From: Plutella xylostella
Taxonomy: Eukaryota; Arthropoda; Insecta; Lepidoptera; Plutellidae
Reading direction: 5' to 3'
DNA length: 64,000 bases
Assembly: GCF_932276165.1 (NCBI RefSeq)
Contig: NC_064001.1
Location: 751,501-815,500, forward strand
Position numbers and translations under genes: made by a program. This document shows positions 1 through 12,900 of the stretch, in pieces. Every line of letters begins with the position of its first letter. The stretch's first letter is position 1. The notes beneath the pieces were generated by a model. The model saw only the letters and a list, made by a program, of their open reading frames with translations. It made no database searches and was not told where the DNA came from.

Positions 1-2131
1 GGTCCTGCTCTAAATTGTAATCGCTAATATCATAGTATCTACCATGCCCTAATTGTACATACTCATCTATAAATTTTTTATAGGGTTCCTGTAACGAAGG
101 ATCTCTAATGAACCTCTTTTCTAGGTTGTAAAACCTTTGAAGAGCCCGTGATAAAGAATCACCTAGCCTTATATCCTTAAAGTCCTGCTTTAAAGGTAAA
201 GACACCTCAAACCTACCATCTATTAATTTTGTTGACTCACAGAACTGAATTTCAGCAAGTTCCTGCTCTGAGGAGGCCTCTGTATAGACCTTAGGCACCT
301 CTTCACACTGCCATAACCTTTTTAGTGAATTGTCAATTGAATTTAACCTTTGTATCTCATTTTGATCAAACTCTGAGTCTAACATCATATTACTTGTGCT
401 ACTACAAAAGTTACTAACCGGGCATTGTTTATACTTACCATGCTGTGGTAACTTGCCTGCTACAATATAGCCAAACATAGTGTTATGCAAATATAGCCCA
501 CCTGGAGCCACTGGCAGCTGTTCTCTCATTAATATTCTGAAAAATATATCACATCCTAATAGAATACTTATTTTATCACTAATGTGAAACTGCTGATCGG
601 CTAATTGCACATTTGGAGGTATATTTAAGCTTTGTTTGTTAACTGGAAACTGTGGCAAGTTACTAGTTATATTTTTAACTACACAACAGGTTAAATCTTG
701 TGTATTGTTGTTTACTGTTGAATAAACAGTTAATGATGCCTTTTGTTTGATTTCATTAGATCCACAAATCCCACTGATAATGGTTTTCTCATTAAACAAT
801 TGACAATCAATTTTGTTTGCCACATCGGACAAAATAAATGAAGTTTGACTACCTGAGTCGCAAAGGGCTCTCAAGTACATTGGCCTACCATTTTTATCAT
901 AAACCTTCACCTTTACAGTAGGTAATAATATATTTTCACTTAAATTTCTTGATAAAGCAACTTGTTTTGATAAATCAACACTATCACTGTCATGAATTAA
1001 AGTATTATGTTTGTCTTTACATGTAGCACACCTAAACGCAAAGTAACACTTACCTTTATGTGAGTTTAAGCAAAGCTTGCATAATTTGTTAGATTCAACG
1101 AATTTTATGCGGTCAGATGGCAAGGCTAGCTTGAATTTTTGGCACTGATGAAGCTTGTTATGATACTTGGACTGGCAATAGGTACATGATCTGCTTATTT
1201 GGCCCTCAGCAGCCGCCACTAAGCTCGCTCCATGGTATTTGTTCACAGAAGTACACGGTTGTTGCACCTCTGCCACAGTTTCAAGTGCAGATGCTCGCTG
1301 ATCTAGAAATTTCAGAAATAAATCTAGTTTAGGTAAAGTGTTATCTTTTAATTCTAGATGAAAGCATCTAAAGGTGTACATGTCAATCTTACGCTGTAAA
1401 ATACATAAAATCATTAAGTCCCAGTGCTGTGTGGGAACTTCTAGGTTAGTTAATGCTGACAAGTGTTGTTTAGTTTTGGATACAAGCTCTCTTAAGCTAG
1501 CAGCAGAGCATTTCTTTATAACAGGTAGATCAAGTATGCTGTTTATGTGATGGTTAATTATCCTAAACTTATTATCATAGCGCTCAGCTAACAATTGCAA
1601 AGCAACATTATAATTTTCGGCATTTAAGCTTAAATGCTGCACCACATCCGCAGCCTCACCTTCTAATAAGGTTTTTAAATAATAAAATTTATCGCATTGC
1701 GACAGCCTAGTGTCATTGTCAATGATACTTTTGAACAAGTTTACAAAATCGTGGTATTTGCCTACCTGGCCATTGAACTTTCCAATCTCGATCCGTGGAA
1801 GACTCTGATGAGTCATACTGGATACCTTCGGGGGTTGGCTAGGCCCTTCAATGTTACCTGCTGACTGATGTTCATTGAGCCATTGATTTAGTGCCGCCAA
1901 AGTTATCAAGTATTTATCCTCATACTCGTCAATTTTTTCGTCGTCGTTCGGGTCTAGAATTGAAATATCAATAGTTAGTTCACAATATTTATGATAGGTA
2001 GACACTAGCTGTTCCTTTTTAACGAGAACCTGCTCCCTTGTTACATTTTCTAATTTGAGGTTACTTAGTCTAGTGATAGTACCTTTAAATTGACCTCTGG
2101 TCGCAACCATGCGTTTTAAATCGTCTTCCAT
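1..2131 (-). CDS. BEL/Pao retrotransposon gag-protease ORF, truncated by window edge
   Basis: Reading the minus strand from the ATG at 2131, the frame stays open for 710 codons to base 2 without a stop, so the ORF continues beyond the window. I checked every codon for stops. The first ~300 residues look like the gag-like region of Pao/BEL polyproteins. Cys/His clusters follow: C316-x2-C-x4-H-x5-C330, then a second and third group at about 351-380 (CKLCLNSHKGKC and CATCKDKH). An aspartic protease motif, LCDSGSQTSFI, has its catalytic Asp near 425. This order (gag, knuckles, protease, then RT) is that of BEL/Pao. Reverse transcriptase and integrase are not in the window. An uninterrupted frame suggests a young copy. 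It is a mobile-element gene, not a host gene. Confidence 0.88.
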   Translation of the reverse strand, partial: MEDDLKRMVATRGQFKGTITRLSNLKLENVTREQVLVKKEQLVSTYHKYCELTIDISILDPNDDEKIDEYEDKYLITLAALNQWLNEHQSAGNIEGPSQPPKVSSMTHQSLPRIEIGKFNGQVGKYHDFVNLFKSIIDNDTRLSQCDKFYYLKTLLEGEAADVVQHLSLNAENYNVALQLLAERYDNKFRIINHHINSILDLPVIKKCSAASLRELVSKTKQHLSALTNLEVPTQHWDLMILCILQRKIDMYTFRCFHLELKDNTLPKLDLFLKFLDQRASALETVAEVQQPCTSVNKYHGASLVAAAEGQISRSCTYCQSKYHNKLHQCQKFKLALPSDRIKFVESNKLCKLCLNSHKGKCYFAFRCATCKDKHNTLIHDSDSVDLSKQVALSRNLSENILLPTVKVKVYDKNGRPMYLRALCDSGSQTSFILSDVANKIDCQLFNEKTIISGICGSNEIKQKASLTVYSTVNNNTQDLTCCVVKNITSNLPQFPVNKQSLNIPPNVQLADQQFHISDKISILLGCDIFFRILMREQLPVAPGGLYLHNTMFGYIVAGKLPQHGKYKQCPVSNFCSSTSNMMLDSEFDQNEIQRLNSIDNSLKRLWQCEEVPKVYTEASSEQELAEIQFCESTKLIDGRFEVSLPLKQDFKDIRLGDSLSRALQRFYNLEKRFIRDPSLQEPYKKFIDEYVQLGHGRYYDISDYNLEQD

Positions 2132-3054
2132 TGTGAATCGTACTTTTAAAATTAATTAATACAGTTATATTGTGCAATTCGACTATAGTTTTCACTTTTA
2201 ATAAAAAAAAACGTGACTGAGCACACTGCGTAATAAGTAAAGAGAACAGAGAAAACAAAATGGCGTTATGCGCAGCAGTCGCAGTTCAAAGGCGCTCGCG
2301 TCGCGCGTCAAGGAATGAAATTGAATGAATTGTCGCGAACTTGCTTCATTCACGAACCAATCGGAAACGTTCACCGAGGCCGCTCTCGTCCGCAATTGGT
2401 GGGTTCTTCGCACAGCGACGTCTCGCTGTCTCGCTCCTACCCGTTGCAGCACGATATAGCCCGCTCCTTTTGTCAAAGGCGGATGCCTCGTGGAGTTGTG
2501 TGAATCAGTCGATGACGTATGTTCCCGCTCCCGTCCTTGACCGTGAACTCAGTCAGCTCACCTTGTTCTCTGCTATTCGAATGACGATATTTATGAAGAT
2601 TGATATGCACCTACAATATTTGTTGTAGTACTTATGTATAATTTATCAGCCTCAATAGCAGGCTGAATTTATGTTTGTTTAGTCCTGATGTTCGTATTAA
2701 AATACTGCTCAATAGCAACAGCCCGAACACAGTAAGTATGTTGTGATTAACACTAGGTAGCACTATTACTCGTACCACGCAATGCGTGGCTGATAACTGT
2801 CAATGGCACAGCACGGCAACAATGTCCTTTTTATAATTGCTGTCAATAGCACAGCCTGAGTCCTATGACACCAATAACACCAGCAACACAGGTCACAGTT
2901 TTTTAAAAAGCACAGCTTTTCACAGTAAAGTTTATAGTCACTTATTGAAGTGGCACTTGCGCACACACACGACGCAATTTATTTTAAGTCCCGCACTACG
3001 CAATATGGCGGTTGATATTGTGAGCCGCACAGAACACCGCATGGAACCGCAACA
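2132..3054 (-). mobile_element. Probable 5' LTR and leader of the BEL/Pao element
   Basis: This sequence lies immediately upstream of the BEL/Pao ATG and should contain the leader, primer-binding site and 5' LTR. On the minus strand a possible LTR start, TGTTGCGGTTCC, lies at 3054. A degenerate motif close to TCAATAGCACAGCC recurs on the + strand near 2651, 2708, 2799 and 2843, as is common in LTR U3 regions. I could not identify a convincing primer-binding site. The 3' LTR is outside the window, so both borders are guesses. Confidence 0.4.
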
Positions 3055-6000
3055 CTAATGTCTTTATCAATTATTAATTTAGGCGAAGATGGACCATATT
3101 ATGTGGCGTGCTGGTCGTTTAAATAAAAACCACATAATTAAGTTTAAATAGTGGACTGTATATTGAGGTTTTAATCACTAAATAAAGACACACATTGACA
3201 GTACGGTGGTTCTAATGCGACTGAATTAGGAACTAATCTATGTTCATGTGCATGTATTGTACACTGCGCCTAGCTCTCTCCAGTCGTGTCGGTCAATCCG
3301 TCCCATTGGGCTATGAGAGTGATGGAACAGAGAGTGCTCCTGTGTACTGCGCACACACTTGGGCACTATAATCTACTCCTGCGTAGATGGCTGATCTCAA
3401 TTGAGATTGGCCGCCGTGGTCGAAATTCGGCTAGGAGGACATTAAAGTTGGTTTTATCAAATATTAAAATAATTCCGACCCATACACAAACATTAGCACC
3501 AACATATTAAATCTAGATTTAGTGTTAAATCTCGATTTATGCCATAAATTTAAGTATATGGAGTTTCTGAAATCAAGATTAGACACTTAGTCTAGATTTA
3601 TCACATAGGTATTAGTTTCCAACAACATTCCAACAGCCGTATAGAGTCCACAGGAAGTGTAGACATCATCATTACGTCGTGAGCATAATGAGCGGGGCTT
3701 GTTAGCCGGCACTCGAGGCTCCTCGGGGGGACACGCGGGGTCACGCGGGGTCACGCGGGGTCAGTAGGGGGCACGGCGAAGGGAAGACTGACGCCGTCAA
3801 AAGATTACGAAGCAATGAAAAAGTTAAACTTATAAAATAACTCCAAATGACCCCAATTTTTTAAAACATTATAGGTATTTAGAATTTGATTATAATTATG
3901 TATGTTTTTAGTTGGTAATATTCTGATGCAATGTTAGGTGTACTTCAATATTTCAGACGGCATTATTTTCCGTTAAAGAGAAAATTGGTGCTAAATTTCA
4001 CGAACTGGAACTGCTTCATTGCTCGCGAATGTAGCTAAAAAAAAATTGGCGCAAATACTTAAGTCAATAAAGAGGTACTTACACTTAAGATTTAGAAAAG
4101 TGCTACATGTGATTAAAGGGGAGGTGGAAAGTTAATTAAATGTTCATTAAATCAGTCGTTGAGTATTGGATAATAATAATTATGATAATGACATCAAACC
4201 TAGAGCTAAACTGTATCAAGTGTATACCAGTTTTACGATTTAATCAACGGACAAAATTGGTTTTAAATAAAGTGGTAAAGTAAATAATTAATCAAAAACC
4301 AATGACCACCAACCAACAGGATTTAGCTACGTGGCGCTATGGTGTAATTCTACACTATAATTACGAAAGTGCGGGAACGTTTTTTACTCTTTCACGGTAG
4401 AACGGCTGGGTAAATTTTGATAAAAAAATAATATTTACGTACATCCTGAATAATCCTGATCCTATTCTAAAAACTGCTGTTGCTTACTTATGACTTATTC
4501 ATATTAAATTTAACAATATATACAGTACACATCTGTACTCCATTAATTTGTGATAATTAAATTACATTACGTTGTTAAATTTTTCAATCATCGATAAAGT
4601 TCGTCATGGTGTCAGTAAAGACTTTTCAATTTAAATTTTAATTGATTCACATAAAGAGAGTCAATTTGCATAGTATAAACCGCAGGACGCGTAGGTACAG
4701 GGTGTTTGCGTGAACAGGAGAGGTATTCATTAGCGATACAATCAATAACTCATACGTTACAGGGACAGATTCTGACGACACCTACTGTTCGGTTTGGAAA
4801 CGGACCCATTTGGACGATACTCACATTTAAATTTACGTAATTAGTGATAAAAGATAATTAATTAAATAAATCGTCAATCACTGCTTAATACGTTAAATAG
4901 TTACATATTATTTGGTAATGTTAATAAGCCGTAATACGCTGTTCACTGGGTGTCAAGGGTAGGTAAGCTGTATCTTTTGACAAACATAAAGGCAATAAAT
5001 ATTAATATTCCATCAAGATCTTTGAATCGATTTATCAGTCACATACAGACAATATTTACTCACGTATTACATAGTATTTGGTTAGTTTATTTCATTCCCA
5101 CTTTAATTTAATTTAAATTGCCACCGTTTTGTCTTAAATGTTTTAGTGAAATCAAGGTTATCATAATCATGGGGTCGAGCTCTCAGTCCCAACGTATCCA
5201 ACACCGATATAATCGGTATAGCATTGTTTGCAAATTTGGCAGCTGTTATCCAAATGGGATTACGGACATGCAATACAAGCCGTTCTGACAATAATCTGAT
5301 ATATGGAGGCCGCGCCGCGCTGGCTACCGATCAACGTCTTTATTGCCGATTGCTGTATTGTGTAGGCTTTAGCAGGCCTGTGTTCTGTGCTGAAGGTATT
5401 AAGGTGATCGCTTAATACTTAATACCTACTGTTTGATGGTGATGTTTACTTGTGGGGACGCGCTAATGAAGTACAAAGTATGTTGTCAGAATCTAAAGTT
5501 CGACTCTTTTTGTTAGAAAAAAAAAACGATTATAAAGATAACGCTTCTTGTAAACTGAAAATCCGTTCTATGAATTTAGGGATTACTTTGTATAGAATAT
5601 AAATTATTAAAAAAGAATTAAATATAAAATGTAAAAAGCACAGTAATAGTCCAACTCAGTCAGTCGTAACATAAAATGTTTTACTCATGAAACGAAATGA
5701 AACAAATACTCGTACCTGTACCTTAATACATAAATGAATCCATTGTGTTTGATCAAAGATAACTGTGTTTACGCTTTCAACGAATGTTTGACCACCCCTG
5801 ACCTTTGTTTTAATATCACTGACCTCCACATTCTGTGAACAGAGATATGTGGTCGTTCTTACAGTGGACACAATCACTTCTTCTACAGAACAACACATAC
5901 ACAGAAAGTGGCAATTCCAGTATTAAGGTAGTTAGAAAATAAAATGTTGTTATTAATTTGGTTGTAGCGCAAATTATATTATAGATTTATTTTTATTTTT

Positions 6001-6718
6001 ATTCTCTTTTTGACTCAGCTCCTCTTTTTTCGCCCGTAGAAAACCGAAGATTACGTCCAAGAAACTTAAAAAATATGTATGTCAATTGTTAACCCAGCTG
6101 TGGGAAAATATATAGTATATAAATAGTAGTATAACGCAAGCTCACATCCTGAAAAATCAGTGACAATTGAAAATCTATTGTGCGCGGTTTACCAGTGGGT
6201 CATCGAAACGTAAGCGGATAAATAATAATAATATGAAGTTTAACTTTATAACTAAAGCTAAAGTTAAAAAATGAAACTAAAACAACATAATTTAATAAAT
6301 TAAATACAATGAATTAGGTATCATGATGGATTGTGAAGAGAATACTCAAAATACTTCAAAGATCCAGCATCTATAGGCTTTGTTTTTGTTTCTCACAATC
6401 GTTTTTAATACCTATCTAAGCTTTCATGATGCTAATGCTAGTAATTTCAGAAGTATGCTTTCTGGGAATATAGACTTGTGAAATGTCTGTAGACTTTACT
6501 TACTCAAGCATTATTTAAACAGGGTGTCCATCTACTACAGAAACAAGATTATCTGAGTAGATAATAGATGAAGGCTGCGGCCCGCAGCCTTTACAACATC
6601 CAGGCTTACTACTTCGATTTACACGGGAGCTAGGCTGGCTGAGCTGAAATTAAGGGGATATGTACAAAGGCTCCACTCGAGAGAGCCACAAATTATTATT
6701 CTAAAAAAAAAAAAAAAA
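3055..6718. other. AT-rich non-coding DNA
   Basis: I see no supported gene. The stretch holds an imperfect inverted repeat at about 3508-3605 (AAATCTAGATTTAGTGT against its near complement), a 10-bp tandem repeat (listed separately) and a short perfect hairpin at 6571-6591 with 10-bp arms and a one-base loop. Open frames here are short and resemble no family I recognise. Confidence 0.5.
3731..3770. repeat. 10-bp GC-rich tandem repeat
   Basis: Four consecutive decamers ending in GGGG: ACACGCGGGG, then TCACGCGGGG twice, then the variant TCAGTAGGGG. The patch is sharply GC-rich in AT-rich surroundings. Confidence 0.8.
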
Positions 6719-6970
6719 CACGCACTCACGCCTTGTACTAATGTACTCCCTTGCGGGGTAGGCAGAGGTGCATTGCTGCACCCACTTTTCGCCAGAGTGT
6801 TATGTTAGTCCCAATGTAATAGGGGGCGGGCCTATTGCCATTTTTACGGGCACATCCAAGACCTGAGAACAAATATCTGTGTTTAAACAAATATCTGCCC
6901 CAGCCGGGAATCGAACCCGGGACCATCGGCTCAGTAGTCAAGTCACTAACCACTACGCCATTCGGTCGTC
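6719..6970 (-). mobile_element. tRNA-derived SINE, family A
   Basis: Read on the minus strand, the head is tRNA-like: an A-box-like TGGCGTAGTGGTTAGTGAC and a B box GGTTCGATTCCC. The body then reads GCAGATATTTGTTTAAACAC, and the tail GCGAAAAGTGGGTGCAGCAA. The same unit recurs at 21072, 21931 and 22503. Pol III internal promoters are expected in this class. The A-rich run just below 6719 fits the 3' tail. It is not a tRNA gene, because the head cannot fold as a complete cloverleaf and is fused to the SINE body. Confidence 0.85.
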
Positions 6971-9900
6971 TTATTATTCTAGTCGCTAATAAAAACTCAC
7001 GTGATCAACATATTGTTCAGAACTCAGACGTCTATTATAATAGACACCGCAAATGCACACATTTCTATGAAAATCACGTGTCCCGATTTTTTTACTGATA
7101 ACGACAGCTGGACGGAACTAAATGTATGAACAAAAGTTGAGAAACGCTTAACAGGACTCTGGTGACTCTTGTGAAATTCTCTATTACCTCATTTTCTAGA
7201 ATCGTGCACCTTGGGACACCCTTTATACATATAATACCTGTTTGGTTCCTGTTATAAATAAATCGCACCTGTCAAGAGTTTTCAGATAATTGATTAGTTA
7301 ATTTGATGAAATTACTCAGTTGAAATTTAAATTGAGTTTCCAGTCACTGGGCAGGTGTTCCGAGATTGATGGAATCTGTATTTAATCGACTTCATCAATA
7401 ATTTACGATTAAAGTAAGGTTATTTATTGATAAGATTGTTAAAATAAATTTTGACCATTAAAGAATAATTATTTTAAAAAGGAAAAACTGATCATTCACA
7501 CTCATAAAACAAATCAACTAAATAATTAATAATTTTCTGAATTTACATGAGCAGAATTTAAAAGATTTTCTTATCTATACCTACCTAGGATAATGTACCT
7601 AAATATAACACGTAACTTTAGTTTCCAAAATAAAGTTGCAATATTTAAGATAGGAACTAAAATTACTATAATTTGTAAAATATGGTCTCATTTTCATATT
7701 TTTTACAAACTTTTCTAATAAATCCAATATCACCCTGGCCAAATTCTTTTTGAAATTCCTTTTATTAAAATGGACGTCGGTATTTCAATAACGTGAGATG
7801 ATAAGATGAAAAAATATCTATATTTAAACCAATAAATCTTTTGCAAATAGTATTATAATTACGCAGACAGAACTGTATCCAATAAGTAATATACAGTTTA
7901 TCTTATAAATGCCAAACTGTAATAAATACGCGTTGGGTCTTATTATTTCAACTACCAAATGTGAAATTTAGTCAATTGTTTTGAACGAATGAATTGATCC
8001 CCTAAATAATTTTTATTTAGTTATTGGAAGATAATTTGATAAATTAAAATCTTGGTTTCATGATCCATTATTATCAAATTATAGAAAAAAAAACACTTTT
8101 CGTTGTTTAAAATCTGCCACTGTATAAACATGGGTCTTACTCGTACATTTATATTTTTTTGCTTAAACTTGTATTCCCAATCACTGATAAATTTCCACCC
8201 TGTTAGGGTTCCGCATCGATGGTCCATTACGCTCCGGATTTACAAACATTCCGTAAGCCACAAGGTAAGTTACGATTATTAGAAAAAATGCGAGGTTTAT
8301 AACTAACCACGTACATTCATAGGCGCAATAGCCTTTATTTAAATGAAGAGATGATTTTCTCGTTATCGTATGGGTATTGATGATAAAATGGCGTAGCGTA
8401 TTAGTGAATTGAGGGATTCAATTACTGAAAGGACTTAGTTTAGAAAGAAAGGCTGTCGCAAAAAACAACAAGGAATAATATTAACATTATAACTCTGAAA
8501 TTGAATGATTTTGATATGAAATCTTAAATTTACAGAAGATAAATATTATATCTAATTCAATATGGTACAAGTAAACAATTACAGCATCATTTTACTGAGG
8601 AAAAACAAAGAAAACTAACACTGAAAGCGAATATCTTAACACAAACGAATTTGTAACTCCAACTGGGATTCGAACCCGGGAACGGTATTTTCTGGAGCCG
8701 GTTTAGAATTTCTGTTACAAGTTGCGATGAGGCCCGTGGGAGCGATAAGCTTACAACATTCACACATGGGCACCAAGCGCTCTTAACTAGGTTCACTTTA
8801 AGGCTTTCCTTTTTAAACCTTCGCGAAAACAGATAGTTGGATTGTTTTTACATGTTGCTTAATCGTGTTTACAAACGTAGAAAAAACTGGTTCTTAAGTC
8901 TAAGTCAATTTACGCAACTCCTCCAATGGTCCTCTTATTGTCCACGACTATAACACTATTGCCTCGGTTTATTTTTCAAAACTTATCCTGCCCATCTCTA
9001 CCTTTTATTTTTATGATTTAGATATTTTATTTGTTTTTTAATAGATTTTTTTTTTAAATAAACCTAGTACCAAAATGTCAAACGATAGTAAGCAAAACAC
9101 CCAACTTTCAGCAAAGAAAAATAATCCCTTACACTCCCCATGTAACATTTTCCGCAAACTATTATGCAAACTTAGAGCAGTCTTTTATGAATTTTCAATG
9201 GAAACTTCCAGCAATAAAATATTAGCATCTTCAGTGAGTCAGAACAAGTTATTTTATGGAATAAAGTTCGCTTTATGAGCTAACACGCGTGGCGGGGGAA
9301 GTTAAAAGAGGGAGAATCTTTGAAACAATGTAAGTATGTAGACTGTAGGTTGAAGAGAATTAATTCAACCAAGGTTTAAACACCTACAGAAATAATTGAA
9401 AATTTTCTATAATTGCAAAAGTTGAAACCTCTAACTTGGTCAAGTCATCTTTTTCCCGCATGTCTTGTAATTGATTCATCTTTCCTTTTCCGAACTACGA
9501 CATCAACACAGCCTTACACCACGGTGAGAACCACTAAGGTAACCTTCAACACATCTCGAGTGTTTGTCACCGACAAACTAAGAAGAAGAAGAAAGCGTCA
9601 AATAAAGAAAATTCCGTGAATATTGGAAGAGGGTTTTTTATCTTCCTCAATGTTCTTAGAACGTCCAATCAAGAGGCCGACTCATTAAAATATTCGATCG
9701 AGTATTCGTCGCGCTATCGCAACATAAATCAAGTGTTGGATCGTAAACCTCGCCCCGCGCCGCTCTCCGTTTCATTTGATCCCCAATTGTCCTCACACGC
9801 ACTTCGGGAAAAAGACCAATTTCTGAGATTTCCGAAGGGCTTAGCTTCATTTCCTTTTATAACTCCCCAGATACTAAATTCGTTGGAGCAATCATAAAGA

Positions 9901-12900
9901 ATCGGGGACACTTCTATTCCGATGGACTGCGTAAAAACTCGGCTAGGGCTTACGTACTTTACTAACGTGACATACCGAATTCGCAATTTGGAGTGCCGAG
10001 GTTTGTTTCGAGTAAGACTTTTGGTATAATTTTCCTCCAATATCACTGAATCATAGATCTCATAAAAAGTCACGACTGAACTGAAATCATGTCTCTCATG
10101 TCTGTAAGTAAGGAAAGGTGAGGTACTGTAAGGCTCTAAAACCAAACGCACAGATTTTATGCACGATGGGCAATTTAATTAGCATGAAGTAAATTTTAGA
10201 ATCGACTTTATTTCATTTCTAAAAGCAATTTATATAAAATCATTCCAAAAACTCTTATTAAGTATAAAATTATTTTAAAGTTCATCTTACTAACTCACTC
10301 AAAATATTTAAATATATCCATAAAAATGTTCTGACATTGTTTTACAGATTATAGTTAGCCTATACAATGTATGTTATTTTAATATAATGGGTCAATTTAT
10401 TCATGTCAAGTAAAATTATACAACTAAGTATTCATAAATATACAATTTAAATCTACTTATACTAAGCTACCTATATATTTTACAAATAAAGATTGTATGG
10501 CAACATAATAATCTCAAAGTTTAGTCACTTTTTACTTCAATAGTACTCACTTAAAGGCTAAGGAGAATTCTTCTACAAACAGTATCAAATATTTTAATTT
10601 CAAGGGCGTTTGAGATTCTAGGTATTCGTATTACAAAAGGTATAAAAATCTGTATAGGTTAGACTTTATACATGAACACATTTCTAACACTATTTTATTT
10701 TATTTTATTTTTTTCACATAGCGAAAAGCAGCTATATTTCTTTTTTTCAGCTTCGTTGCCTGTTAGATATAAAATTATGTTCTAATAATTATATCGTTAC
10801 CAACTTAATATTTAGAGTATAGATATCTTATCTTATCTTATTATCTCATCTTATCTTATATCTTCTTACTTTCTATACAATAGCAATACTCAACTTTTTT
10901 AAGATGGCTTTTATGACGAAAAAATATAATTATATCGAGAAAACTTAAAAAACAGCGCTTTTTTCCATTTCCCCTAAAAACGGTTTAATTTACGGTTTAA
11001 TACTACTACAAAATACTGATTCAAATGATAAAATCTAAGACATCATTCCAAAGCTAAAAACAAAAATGCATTTATCAGTGTTAAAATAACAAGCGCAGGG
11101 GCGTTAAATCTTCCAACTTCATGGGCGGGAGTTTTGTAGCGGCTCGGGAAAAATGTGCAGCAGCGCCGCGGCAGGGGAGGCCAAACCACGGCCTGCTTAT
11201 ATTCCTAGTAAGTACCTATTACCAAAATTATATAAGGTTGGTTGGAAGAAATTGCGTTTCGGCAATAAGCCCGCCTTTGTATACTAGGTGTGTACTTTGT
11301 AATTATTGTTATTTTTGTAATACTTTATACAAAAAAATACTTATAAATATAAAAAAACCTACTTAATCAACGCTAGGGTCTTAATACTGGATATTTAGAG
11401 GCCAATTTGAAATGTATGTATAACAAATAATTTTGTAAAAAGAACTTTTGAAAATGATATGAAAATTTACGTCTGATACCATTTTGCAGTTTTGCACACC
11501 AAAGTCCTCGTTGTTCCTTGCCGTTTTGCGATCAGCTACATTTATGTAAGTTATATCCATATAATGTTTACACGAGAGACAATACAATATGCAGAGGATA
11601 GGTAAAGGTATGGGTGATGTCACTTTTGGATAATCAAAATTGTTAAATAGTTAACGTAATTAAATTTATTTCACTTTTTACTATCTTTCTAAGTACGTTT
11701 ACATGTACCTACGTTTTCAGTAGACTTTTTAACGTCAAACAAAAGTACCTACCTAGTTTTTTTAATATTATTATTTTACCTACCGATGAAATAAAAAAAT
11801 GCATTAAGCGAAACAATGTTGATTCATCACATCACACATCACTCGGTCTAAATGTAACATTAATATTAATCTGTCATCGTGACTCATCAATTATTCAGCG
11901 CACTCAACATCAGAATAATCGTTGGGAGGGAAGTAATCAGAATGACCTTTTCATTAAAAGATTGAAATAAATACGAACTCGAATTAGCTCTTTCAGAAAT
12001 TGAGACTAATGCCGCGTAAAAATAACAAAATGGATGCCTCTAAATCTCATTTAACATGGTCATGGGTTTGATGGCGTCGTAAAAATGTTATTACTGGAGC
12101 GAATGATGTGTGTCGCTGTAGCGACGTGCGCCTCTCATGCGTAATAAAAACAGGCTTTTAAATATTATTATGTATTTAGTAAGGGTTTAAGTTCCCCTTT
12201 AATTGTCTATGGGCCGTTTATTGTTACATCAGTCCGCCGTTGGACACAGAAGCGTTTCGTATTTTGTTTGCGTTGAAAAAAAGCTTTGTAATTAAACATA
12301 TACTTACCATTGACATCCATATTTTATTGATTCTTAAATATATTATATATTAGGTCAATAATTAAAAAAATATATAATAATATTGAGTTTAATTATTATT
12401 GAAGTACTTCCAAAGAAACTGTAACCTAAACTACCAATTAAAACTGCAACAACTGATCTCAGTTTAGCTTAATAACATAATGCAGAGTCGCTTACAAGCA
12501 TATGCGCTTACAACTTGGGGAACTCGAATGCATAGACAATGGCATGTAGCCCGCGGCCCGCCGCTTAACCGCACCTGCACTAAGTTTCAGTGGTAAACTT
12601 CGGCCACGTCTGCGGAAGACGACTTGGAAAAAGCCATCGCTATTGCTTCGATGGCTCTGGCGGATGAAATATGTGTCGTGCGCCGCGGACCCCAACTTTT
12701 CTAGTTGGTTTCCCCTGGATTTTTCTTTGTCTGTTTCGAGTTGAGTTTTGGTTAGGGGCTTAGGTATAGTTTTTGTAGTTGTAATAACTAGTTAAGTACA
12801 CACACATGTTTCCACTCTGTAATCATATATTTAATGAGAATAATAATAAATACGAGTAAACTGCTGAGTAAAATACTGGCTGTTAAATTTCGTACCAGAA

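Noticed and set aside
6905..6960. tRNA genes suggested by A and B boxes (also at 17480, 21255, 22110, 22690, 8670, 26240, 24750)
   Set aside because: Each is fused to a repeated body and lacks a full cloverleaf, so these are SINE heads.
9729..10151. 140-codon open frame on the minus strand
   Set aside because: No recognisable domain, and another chance frame overlaps it on the opposite strand.
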